From Heterobilharzia americana (taxonomy: Eukaryota; Platyhelminthes; Trematoda; Strigeidida; Schistosomatidae), in the NCBI GenBank assembly GCA_944470555.2, contig OX104134.1, forward strand, positions 12,689,248 to 12,753,247: 64,000 nt of DNA, read 5' to 3'. The notes beneath the pieces were generated by a model, which did not search any database, was not told where the DNA came from, and saw only the letters and a list, made by a program, of their open reading frames with translations. Shown here one piece after another: positions 34,832-44,917 of this stretch. A program made the position numbers and the translations under genes. Position 1 is the first letter of the stretch. Every line of letters begins with the position of its first letter.

Positions 34832-37800
34832 AACCTCGCCTAGTTAACTAGTATACTAATTACTAGCCGATCATAAGCCCGGGTAAAGAGGGAAGGTTGG
34901 GCATAGGGCTAGCAACCCTACCCCGGAAAACAAATATAACCGTTAAAGAAACTTCAAGCACAAACGATATATAAAAAATAAAAGCAAAATTATCCCTCAC
35001 TGGAATCGGAGAGGCGAAATGACGCCAGTTGGTGAAAGCCTTCAGGAAGCCAATTGGCCGATGTGTCTTCGCTTCTTCGATGAAAGCGAAAGTAGACGTG
35101 GGGAGATGGAATGTCCGCACGATGTTTGAACCCAGCAAGGCAGCCATGATTGCAAACGAGATGAGGAGGTATGGTATTGAAGTGATGAGGAATTTGCGAA
35201 AGCGGGTGGAATGAAAGTAAACCCTCTAAACCGTCAACTGGAGAATCAATAATCTACTGCGATATTGTCACCCACACGACAACCACAAGAACACTGAGTT
35301 TTCGAGTGGCTATCATGATGTCCTCAAGAGCATCGAAGGCTCTCATACAATGGGAACCAACCTCCTCCAGGATCATGACAGCAAGGTTCAACTCAAAAGG
35401 AAGAAAGGAAAGTCACAATCGTACAATGCTATGCACCTACAAATGATGCAGATGAAGAGAAGAAGAAAGAATTCTACAGACAACTGCAATCAACACTAGA
35501 CAAGACCCCAATTGACGACATCAAAATTCTAATGGGTGACATGAATGCCAAAAAAAAAAAAAAAAACACAGGGAGAGAACTAACCATGGGTCGAGAAGCG
35601 CTCGCTGAGATGAACGAGAATGGAGAATTGTTTGCAGAATTCTGTGCATCCAACGATTTGGTGATTGGAGATAGTATGTTCAAGCACAAAGATATCCACA
35701 AAGTGACATGGATTTCACGAGAAAAATGGACACACTAAAAATCAAATCGACTTTATCTCAATCTCAAGAAAATGGAGACGCAGTCTACTTGACAGAAGGG
35801 CAAGAAGAGGAGCGGATGTAAGTTCACACCAATCACTGTCTAGTGCAAGGAACCTTCAAAATCAAGTTAAGAGCCTTCAAGGAAGCTGGTGATAGACCTC
35901 AGTTCAAGTACAATACTCGGAAACTGAAGGATGAAACTACCAAGGAGATCTTCACGTCAACCATCAAGACAAAATGGGAGACATCGAGGAACATCCCTGA
36001 AGAAACCTATGCGGATGAATACTGAAACTCTTTGAAAGAGATGTGGAAAGAAACCTGCACAGCCGTATTAGGAAGGAAGAAGAAAGAAGACAAGTAATGG
36101 ATCTCGATGGATACTTGGAAGCTGATAGATGAGGGAGAGGAGGATGGTGAAGCAGAAGATAAACCAGTGCAAGGATGCTCAACGACAAGAGGAACTGAGC
36201 ACAATGTATAAAACACTGGACAAAGAAGTGAAGAAGAGTGCACGGAAAGACAAAAGACACTTTCACGAAGCACTGGCAAGTGAAGCAGAACAGGCTGAAG
36301 GCAAGAGAGACCTGACGACATTATATCAAATAACCAGGTTGCTATCTGGGAGGAGATCAATGCAGACGAAGCCAATAAAAGATGATGACGGAAATTTAGT
36401 TACGAAAGAATAGAAACAAAGGAAGCGATGGGCCGACCACTTCAAGAAGCTCTTGAATCGACCAAAACCACCACCACCTGCACTTCGTCCAGAAATACCA
36501 CCTGCAGCCGCTGAACTACAAGTGAACATAAATCCTCCAACAAAAATGGAAGTCCTGAACGCCATAAACCTACTGAAATGTGGGAAAGCAACAGGACCAG
36601 ATGGAATCCCACCAGAAGCACTGAGAACAGATGCGGAGACAACAGCGGACATGCTAAAAACACACCACTATTGCAGAAGGTGTGGAAGGAAGGGAAGGTA
36701 CCTGGCGATTGGAAGAAGAGCTACCTTGTCAAACTGCCGAAGAAGGGAGACCTCAGTGTTTGCAAGAACTGGAGCGTAATCATGCTCCTGTCCACCCGAA
36801 GCAAAATATTAAGCCGCATCATCCTGTAGAGGCTTAAGGATGCACTGGATTCAAAACTACTACCGGAACAGGCTGGCTGGATTCAGGAAGTACAAATCAT
36901 GTGCTCAACAAATTGAAACGCTACACATCATCATAGAACAGAGCATAGAATGGCAATCAGCTCTCTACCTCAACTTTATCGACTTTGAGAAGGCCTTTGA
37001 CAGCGTCGACCGAGAGGTAATTTGGAAACTGCTTCATTACTACGGAGTACCACAAACCTTTATCAATCTCATTCAACAACTATATGAGGGTGCCACATGC
37101 CAAGTAATTCACAATGGGAAGCTCAGTGATGCTTTTGAAGTGAAGAAAAAAGCAGGAGTGAAACAAGGTTGCCTACTATCACCCATGATATTCCTGATTG
37201 TGGTGGACTGGATCATGCAGCAAACAGTGGGCAGCAAAGAGAAGATAGTCATAGGCTGGCTGGACCGTGTAAAAGATCCTAGAAGATTTGGATTTCGCTG
37301 ATGACTTGTGTCTAGTGTCACACAAACTTGAAGATCAATAGGCAAAAACAAACTAGTTGACAGAAGAGGTGAGGCAGCGAAGACGGGACTTCAAGTGAAT
37401 GTAGAGAAGAGAGAGATGATGAAGATACACCACCACCAACAACAACAACAAGCTTCAATCACCATGAATGGGAGAAACTTAAAGGAAGTAACCTCCTTCA
37501 CCTATCTAGGAAGCACTGTTTCAACTACAGGTGGCACAGACGAGGATGTCAAAGCCAGGATCGGGAAAGCAAGACAGGCGTTCATTAGCCTGAAACCAGT
37601 GTGGAGATCTTCTGCACTCAGCACAAAGAACAAGACCCGAATTTTCAACACTGACGTCAAGTCAGTGCTTCTGTATGGCTCAGAGACTTGGCGCGTCACG
37701 AAAGGGATTTCCAAGAAACTAGAGATATTCATCAACAACTGCCTACAAAAACTCGTTACTGAAGTTCAGATGGCTAGAAAGAATAAGTAACAAGGAACTC

Positions 37801-38099
37801 TGGCAACGAACCAACCAAGAAGCTATCACTCAACAAATATGGAGAAGGAAGTGGAGATGGATCTGGCATGCAGTGAGAAGGTCGGCTGGGGACATCACGC
37901 GCCAGGTCAGGCCGTCGAGTGGAACCCAGATAGGAAACGACGAGTTGGGCATCCGAGACGAGGGTGGCATGGAGGAGATAGTGTGAAGAAGAAATGAGAG
38001 CTTCTGGACAGTGGTGGAGCCAGGTTGAAAAGATTGCAGAGAAGAGAGTGGAATGGAGCTCTATGTTCCACTAGGAACCCAAGGGATAAATAATAATAG
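34832..38099 (+). mobile_element. RTE-type LINE, copy 2, full length, degenerate
   Basis: Same 5' end as copy 1 ('AACCTCGCCTAGTTAACTAG') and a short TAA-rich tail after 'TATGTTCCACTAGGAACCC'. Possible imperfect TSD: TCTCTTACTTA (34820-34830) and TCTCTTGCTAA (38100-38110), 9 of 11 matching. From 34832 to about 37740 it is almost identical to copy 3. Beyond that its tail (about 37741-38090) is clearly different from those of copies 1, 3 and 4, so it represents a different 3' subfamily. It carries the same A17 run in the endonuclease as copy 3. Confidence 0.9.
35029..37790 (+). pseudogene. RTE endonuclease-reverse transcriptase, broken (copy 2)
   Basis: Endonuclease start 'RWNVRTMFEPSKAA' (35101-35142) keeps the catalytic Asn lost in copy 1. 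However, 'ESRWNG' is destroyed, GDMNAKLGGD has become GDMNAKKKKK through an A17 run (35550-35566), and the SDH motif reads SHQSL. RT parts remain: 'GKATGPDGIPPEAL' near 36582-36623, 'LNFIDFEKAFDSVDREV' near 36969-37017, 'KQGCLLSPM' near 37162, FADD at 37294-37305 and 'YLGSTVSTTGG' near 37502. The +5 and +4 insertions of copy 1 are at the same places, plus stops at about 36023, 36411 and 36828. Not functional. Confidence 0.9.
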
Positions 38100-38395
38100 T
38101 CTCTTGCTAAACAACAAGAGTTTAACTTTTATTAGTTATGTTACGTACACATTTGACTTATACTGGTATCACATGATAGATTGCTAATTACCTGGGGAAA
38201 TAGATTGCCTAATTAGAATTATAATTTATCAATTCCGTCAGTCATTGCCATGGAAAAATGTCTGACATTCATTGCCGTGACACAAGGCCATAACAATGAA
38301 ACGTTATTTAAGTAATCAATATTTCAATTGCCTACTGAGATTTATACCTCGCTAAATTAATTAACTGCGATCTGTTGAGGAGCCGTTAGAGAATT

Positions 38396-38398
<3 letters not shown>

Positions 38399-38462
<64 letters not shown>
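38399..38462. repeat. (AT)n microsatellite
   Basis: About 32 uninterrupted AT units. Confidence 0.97.
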
Positions 38463-38466
<4 letters not shown>

Positions 38467-39879
38467 ACCTAAGATCATTTTTATAAGTCCAGTGATTAGT
38501 TTACTAGCTCTGTGAACTATTGCCTTAGTATTTTAATTTAGAATGATTATCAGGTTGTTAGCTGCTTCACTTGTTACTTTCTCGGTATCTGTCTAATCAT
38601 CTATCTCTCTCTCTACATACGTGAACAGTTTTACTCCATAAAGTTGAACTTGTTTTCATATACGATTACCCCATAATCACTAGTATCGGAAGCACAGTTG
38701 TTTACTTTGACGCCAGTTTGGCCAATATTTTTAAACGAAATTCGCAGTGTCCCACTATTCGTAGGTGGACACGCATGATACATTCTCTTTAAACAATCTA
38801 GAACGTTGATATTTCAGTCTCCAAGTCCTTTCATACTAGAAACAACAAACTGCAAACTCTTTACACTTTGTATACTTGCCTAGCATAAATTCACTTTAAA
38901 AGTTATGAGAGTGATAAGATTATCAGCATAAGAGTTATATCGAAAGTAAGGTGTTCCATTTCACTTCATCTACATAACAGCCTTTAAGAAAAAAAATGTA
39001 CAGAAACTTACTTATCCTACCAAATTTATTATAAGGATTCTCTTTAAAGTACGTTTAACATTAGTTGTTTAACGCGTGCTGAAAACTCTTAGGAGTTTTC
39101 TCATGACTCAAGACAACTACATCTCCAATAATTTTGAATATAAATTTGTATTTAGAAAATGAATAAGAATTCTTCTTCTCTTCTAATTTCCCACCACCTT
39201 TTCACCACTTTAAATAGTATACAGTAGGTGAATAAAACAAAAGTACAACCAACATAGTACTCTCATTTCATCAGAAAAACGCCTAGTTTCTATATATTTT
39301 TATTGATTTTTGTGAAAGTATCTACATTAGGAGAAAAAATGGCTCTTGGAAGCTCAACCTTTACTTCAGTACGCAAAGGATACGCTTCAGGACATCATAG
39401 AAGATGTGTAAAAGATCAACGAGGAAATTTTTTCAACGACTTCTGCAGGTTCCCTGGCCAAACAGTCGCAATTTCTGCGTTTCGGTTTACTATATTTAGT
39501 AATTAAAGATAATTTATCTTTTGCCAGACATAATAATAATGATAGAGTGAGATGAAAGTTATAACAATTTGAATACGACAAGAAACACCATCAAGTTTTG
39601 TGAAAGATTAGCATTAATCGTTAAACAATAAGGAAAATAAGACGATTAGCATGTCACAATCTGAGGTCAAATAGTACATGGAAACAATTTCAAGCTAAGG
39701 AGTAATGGAGATCACTGTTATAAGCCATTAACGCTTAAGAAACATGATGCTATGAAGAAAAATCTAAATAAGAAATAAGGATGAACAGAAATTTCGAATT
39801 TTTTCTATTATGACCAGGGTAAAAACAAGAACTGAACAAGTTTATTCAACTTACATTACTACGGCTTATCTGTTTGTAC

Positions 39880-40070
39880 AGCAAGGGTTTCTGCAAAGCA
39901 AAGTAGATAGTTGTGCACTGTTCCCAGCAGATTTCTTTTTGGCCTGTAAATGTCTTTGAACGAAGTCTCTTTCGTCATACTGAGGTTAATTTTGATGAGG
40001 TGTTCGATGATCGCACTTCCCGTAGATCTACCGGAACTTCCATGAGGACGTTAAACCAGCTGATGTACAC
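39880..40070 (-). pseudogene. Possible PLE GIY-YIG domain remnant
   Basis: On the minus strand 'GSAIIEHLIKINLSMTKETS', then 'FKDIYRPKRNL' and 'LLCFAETLAVQTDKP', resembles the back half of PLE GIY-YIG endonucleases (AxxEHLxxTxHxxD, FxVIYR, LxxAEALAI, KPxLC). It is short and shows stops on either side. The plus-strand open frame over the same bases (39913-40173) is a shadow. Recognition is by pattern only. Confidence 0.35.
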
Positions 40071-41388
40071 AGTTTTGAACAATAATTCAGGTTGGACTTT
40101 TCGGATAACCAGCATAGATTCTTTAGGATGTTTACATCTTTTTAGTCTGGAGGCCTTTACATTTTCATTTTGATGACATTTTTCAAAACACTGAGTGTAA
40201 AGTCTATTTTGACAACTGTGTTATAATGAGAAGTATTCATTTAGGACTAATGGTAATCATCCACAGCTCCATGCCTGAGTGTTTCGGCTACATTTTGCAA
40301 ACTGAACCTGCTTTTCTTCGAATGTTTTACGCTTAACTGAAGTAGTCAAGAAAACTTTCAAGTTTAGGTTTTGACATTCCATTTTGTACATTCAAGTCAT
40401 ACTCGAAACGAATCAACCAATCACGTCACAAGAAGAAATGCACGACACCACTTTCTTCTCGATTCCCTGCTTATCCTTGTCAACTTGTCACCTTGATGAA
40501 AGTATCAATATTCACAGTTTTAAAAGTAAATCAGTAAGTTAAACTGGTTTCAGCAGATTAAATTTCCCAATTCTATTATATTCTTCAAAGACAGCTAATG
40601 AGTCCTGATAGTCATCAGCAAATTTATCAATAGTTTCGTGAGTATCATTGTCCACATTCACAAGTAATAAAGTCATGAGAGGGAGGATAACCACCTGCCG
40701 AATTATTTTGTAACACGCTGTTTTCTCTTACCTCGATTTATCTAAAGCTAAATATGTGGCACTCGCGAGTGATTTATTTTTTACTGTTGATGGTCGAATA
40801 ACCACACTTTGAGAAATATTTGTCCCACTTTTGTGGTCTTCATTTGAAACCCCTGTTTGTTCGACTACCGAAGTCAAGAGTAGTTCTCTTACAACTTTTA
40901 GTACTACAAACTTTAACACTTCTACATTACTAATACAATGCATAATTATAGTTGACCAGGAGAACTGAGGCGACATTAATGTAATGAAGTTCAAAGTGTA
41001 AAGAGGAAACTCTACTCAGCTCAGCATTACCTGGCTTCTGCTTTACCCAAAACCAAGACAACTGGAACAAGTTACACTTCAGCACAAATTTTATTCTGCT
41101 TAGTTCAACTGCAGTAAGTTCTACGACTACTAGCTGAAGTGTCCGAATAATAATACTCAACTGAAGATTTCTCTGACTGATGGGCTAAGAATTACCTACT
41201 ATCATTAGACACTGACAAACCTCAGACACAAAAATAGATGCTGATCAATAGAATTCTACCTCCGCACTGCTGAAAGACGTAGAGGACAAAATTAGAGAGG
41301 AAAGAGTTACTTATCTGGGAAGAAAAGAAACTAACAGAAAGTATAGCTTTTTACGAGGAGTCTGTAGGGATTCAGAGGTATTTCAGGT

Positions 41389-41928
41389 TGGTATTCATCG
41401 TAAACTGACATCAGTTGGAGGAACAACGGAAACCTGGGAGCACTGGAAAGCTGTTTCGTTTTAGTATGGAACTCTTCAGCAGTGCGTACCCACGACCCCA
41501 CCAAAGACCCAACTCGTGACCTTCAGCTTCCGTGGCCAGCACGCTACCATTGAGCCAGTGGGTCGGAATCCAGTGGTTCATATTTCCAACTTCTGTCAGT
41601 CCATGACACAGCACGACAGCCGCGCAATGCTATCGTTGAGTCTTTGTCCTCACGGCCACCAGGATCAAGAATAACATTGTGTGGGGGTCGTGCTATGTCG
41701 TGAACTGACAGAAGTTGAAAATATGAATCACTGGATTCCGACCCACTGGCTCAATGGTAACGTGCTGGTCACGGAAGCTGTAGGTCACGAGTTCGGTCCT
41801 TGACACAGCCTTGGGTGGCACTGCTGAAGAGTTACATACTAGAACGAAACAGCTTTCCAGCGCTCCCAGGTCTTCACTGTTCCTCCAACTGATATCAGTT
41901 TACGATGAATACCAATTTGAAATAGCTG
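41389..41928. repeat. Fold-back repeat with tRNA-like arms, copy 1
   Basis: An inverted repeat with arms of about 230 bp. The left arm begins 'GGTATTCATCGTAAACTGAC' and the right arm ends with its complement ('CAGTTTACGATGAATACC'). Each arm contains a tRNA-like segment; on the plus strand of the right arm this is an A-box-like 'TGGCTCAATGGTAACGTG' and a B-box-like 'CACGAGTTCGGTCC'. The spacer (about 41610-41690) is unrelated to the arms. The same structure occurs at 59593-60147. The open frame at 41411-41614 is a shadow of this repeat. Confidence 0.85.
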
Positions 41929-43526
41929 TTTATATAATTATGTCTCTGGACCAATGATTGTCAAGTTTAATGTAGAAATCTCTTCTAAAACATTGGTTAC
42001 CGATTAAATTATAAAATGTCAGTAAAACGAACTCTGATCAACGTTAGTAATGGACTAATAAAATGCAAATGACACTGCCTTTGACTGAGGTTAGGAATGA
42101 ATATTTATTCCGCCTATCACATGTTCATTCTGACACTAGTGCTATTATTACTATGGTTACAACCATTGATACGGCTACTAGTTCCAGTATAATAATACCT
42201 TTAAAAATGTCTTCAAGTTGTATTAAACAAGTTTCTGAGGACTAAGTTAATCACCAGAAGCTTAAATAAATGGGCACAGTCTTGATTTTGTCGGCCAGCA
42301 CATTACGCTACTCACAACCAGTCCAAAGATAAGATGTTCTTTATTTAACAAACTGGCTGTAAACCAGGTTAGCATATCATAGCACCAAAATGGCAATCAA
42401 ATGAAATGTTACATCCTCATAAATATCGATATATGTGAATGAGAACAACCACGCCTTCTATTTGAAATGCATGTAAGTATCATTACAAGTAAGCTGAAAA
42501 GCTGCAGAAGAATTCCTGACATCGTGACACTGCAAACAAATAGCAGTCAGCAGGCATGTGGATATTGAAACAATATACTGGGTACTGGGTACAGCTGAAA
42601 ACTAGTCAGTCAAATCAATAATCAGACATTAGTTAAACAGCATGGGTCAAACGACAACAACAGTTATAAAAGTCAACTTTTGATAAAAATGAAAGCCAGA
42701 TCCCCCTTCACCCTATCCACAAGCAAATAACTCTCAAAATTGGCAAATATCTTTTATAAACATTTATGCAACTTGGAAACGCTTCACTTTTTTGTGAAGT
42801 AGGTGTTATTGAAATCTCCTAGTCTGGTGATGAAAAGTTCAAACGTAAAACTTAAAGCTCAAAGATACCAAACAATTATCAAGTCATAACAAAGTATTCT
42901 TTCACCATTTTCTAATAGGCGAAGACGTTTTCAGGAACAGTGTAGAAGATGAATACTAGGCTAACAACAGATTGTCCATTGGTAAATAAAATCAAATTTG
43001 GAAAACACTTTAGTTATCACATCCAAGTACAACAGTTCAAAAGCTCGGAAACCATATCCATGTCTCAGCAATAGGCTGATAGTCATACCTATTGTATGGA
43101 AATCAGTTATAGTGTCTGGCTGCTTGAAACTCTGTAGACAGTCGCATGGCTGTCAAACCTGCGACTTTTGACTGAAAGTCAACTGCCTAATTCAATTTTC
43201 TATGGGAGCAAAAAGAGTTGTTCATTGTAACAAGTTGTTTGAATGCCTTCAACATTTATAATTAACCCTATAAATATTACTCCCTTAATAATTTTAAATA
43301 AAACATTTATAGAATACACTGGACTCCTTTTATTACAGATTTTATTATTGGAATAGTAAATAAGTAGGTGATTCGGCTTGTCTATCTCAGATGAAACACT
43401 AGTTTACAGTGTTTTTATTGTAAACCAGTGGGTAAAATAAATACATAAAATACAAACAACAGTTGTTATTTGATGCTGGTAATTCCCCGCTACTATACAG
43501 GTTCGAATTGCTCGACTTTTGTTGAC
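41929..43526. other. No recognisable feature
   Basis: AT-rich DNA with one 60-codon plus-strand frame (42063-42245) that has no motif. No repeat partner seen. Confidence 0.3.
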
Positions 43527-43690
43527 AGATAGCAGTTGTCTAGTGGATAGCTCTTCGCTATCTGAAGCGATAGGCACTTGGTTCGAATCTCAATCGGAAC
43601 AACATCACTCACTGGGAGCCAGGTACATTTAGCTGACGAGTCCTAAGTACCACGAAACGCGCCTCCTCAATTCCACTGCAAACTACCAAG
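43527..43690 (+). repeat. Hammerhead SINE (Sm-alpha-like), best-preserved copy I
   Basis: Full order of parts: 'CAGATAGCAGTTGTCTAGTGG' start with an A-box-like region, 'TATCTGAAGCGATAGG', a clear B box ('GGTTCGAATCTCAATC'), the linker 'GGAACAACATCACTCACTGG', the hammerhead and the end 'CCACTGCAAACTACCAAG'. A tRNA-like head with internal Pol III boxes and a 3' hammerhead define the Sm-alpha type of SINE described in schistosomes. Confidence 0.85.
43622..43672 (+). ncRNA. Hammerhead ribozyme motif in SINE copy I
   Basis: The core CUGACGA (43633-43639) and GAAA (43654-43657) are intact. Stem II reads GUCC with CCAC, so only two pairs form. The GUC cleavage triplet reads CUC, which loses the pair beside it, although U16.1 and C17 remain. 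Residual activity cannot be excluded, but slow or no cleavage is expected. Confidence 0.6.
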
Positions 43691-44795
43691 ATGAATAAAA
43701 CAAACAAGAGTCTTTCAACAAATGAAAATCAGATTTTATTCGTACTTTGTATGGTAGAAAATTTTTCACTCGGGCTAAGAGGAAATCGAAAAGCCAAGAG
43801 ATATGGCTAGTTATCAGTTTGTAACTTTGATGTTGAAGAAATAACACCAGTTATTCAAAAACTGAGTTAGTGAAAATTTGTAGGAAAAATAGTACTCATG
43901 TAATGGAAGGAAAACATAGTTACAATAAAAAAGATAGGTTGATCACGATATACTTCTCTCTGCTGAGACTGAGTTGTACGTGCTAAGCAGCATTCATTGG
44001 CCTCGACAAAGTAAAATTTCTAGATAGCTCACGGCAAACATTTCATACCTCACATTCTTTACGAATGATTTACTCAGACGATGGATTCCAAAAAGGATTA
44101 TTTTATTTACGTGAATCAAGTCAAACGTTTTTCTTCTCATTGGAACAATAAAAGTTTGTACCATTTTGATAGGTTTGCTCCTTAAGTTGCCAAAAATTCA
44201 ATGAAGCTAATAAATTACTATCTGGGAACTGAATCACTTCATCCGTACTTTAATAAACTGTAAAAAGTCGTAAAAGTTTTAGGAAGATTTTGACTTATCA
44301 ACAGAAAATGAGTCACTAACTGTTTTTTCACACATTTTGTTAAAAAAATTAAAGTTAACAGTCAAATAATGCATACAAGATAAAACTAGGTTGTGAAGCG
44401 ATGGGCACAGAAGAAAAGACAAGTGAATTCCAATAAGATAAACACCTCTTGGTTTCCTAAAATTTACTCATTTTTCAGAGTATTAGAAGACGGTCCTTGA
44501 AAGATGACAGCTTTATCTTCCAGTTCATCACAACTCTTTGAGCAAGACAGCTTTTATTTACCGGAGCAAACTGGCAGAAGTCGCCTTCAAACCATACACT
44601 GCAATACTTTTTACTTTATGAAGATAATTTTAGGATTATGCAACTCTGCCTATCTAAAGAACTTTCAGGATTAGTCCCGGTGCGAACTTGACAGACGCAA
44701 AGATCAATCACTAATTATTCGGACTTGTTATATACTCACGAGTATGTGACCAAGGAAGAACACGATAGCGTAGTCGGATGGAATAATATATTTGG
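43691..44795. other. No recognisable feature
   Basis: AT-rich sequence upstream of the U6-RTE insertion. A TATA-like stretch at 44785-44792 lies about 16-23 bp before U6. Because it is outside the target-site duplication, it belongs to the target DNA and not to a U6 promoter that travelled with the insertion. Confidence 0.35.
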
Positions 44796-44807
44796 ATGGT
44801 TGTTCCA
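44796..44807. repeat. Target-site duplication, left, U6-RTE insertion
   Basis: ATGGTTGTTCCA, immediately before the first base of U6. It matches 48190-48201 (ATGGTTGCTCCA) with one mismatch. The first A could belong to the tail. Confidence 0.8.
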
Positions 44808-44824
44808 GTACTCGCTTTGGCGGT

Positions 44825-44858
<34 letters not shown>

Positions 44859-44917
44859 AAGCATGGCCCCTGCGCAAAGACGACACGCAAAATCGTGAAG
44901 CGTTCCATATTTTTTTT
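44808..44917 (+). ncRNA. U6 snRNA retro-copy, full length, fused to RTE
   Basis: The segment is an obvious U6 spliceosomal RNA. It has the 5' stem-loop (GTACTCGC...GGCGGTAC), 'ATACTAAAATTGGAACGATA', the ACAGAGA box, the AGC triad followed by 'ATGGCCCCTGCGCAA', the internal stem-loop, 'TCGTGAAGCGTTCCATAT' and a T run (44910-44917). It begins at the mature U6 5' end. Relative to animal U6, GATTAGC reads GATAAGC, and the internal stem-loop GGATGAC reads AGACGAC, which alters the metal-binding U (U74 in human numbering). It is therefore probably a non-functional copy. RTE sequence starts directly after the T run, and a TSD lies directly before U6, so both were inserted together. Confidence 0.93.

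Larger units (their letters stand above)
38100..41388. other. Mostly unrecognised tract with one microsatellite
   Basis: Contains the (AT)n run and a possible PLE endonuclease relic, each listed separately. The remaining open frames (39303-39506 plus, 40728-40994 and 40930-41160 minus) are short and without motif. Confidence 0.3.

Noticed and set aside
38399..38462. Regular repeat that might suggest an array
   Set aside because: Simple (AT)n microsatellite. No CRISPR-like repeats with unique spacers exist in the window, and none is expected in an animal genome.
44782..44917. U6 as an active gene with a TATA-like stretch upstream
   Set aside because: The TATA-like bases lie outside the target-site duplication, at a closer distance than usual, and the U6 copy has changes at conserved positions including the internal stem-loop metal-binding U. 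Without expression data a functional gene is not supported.
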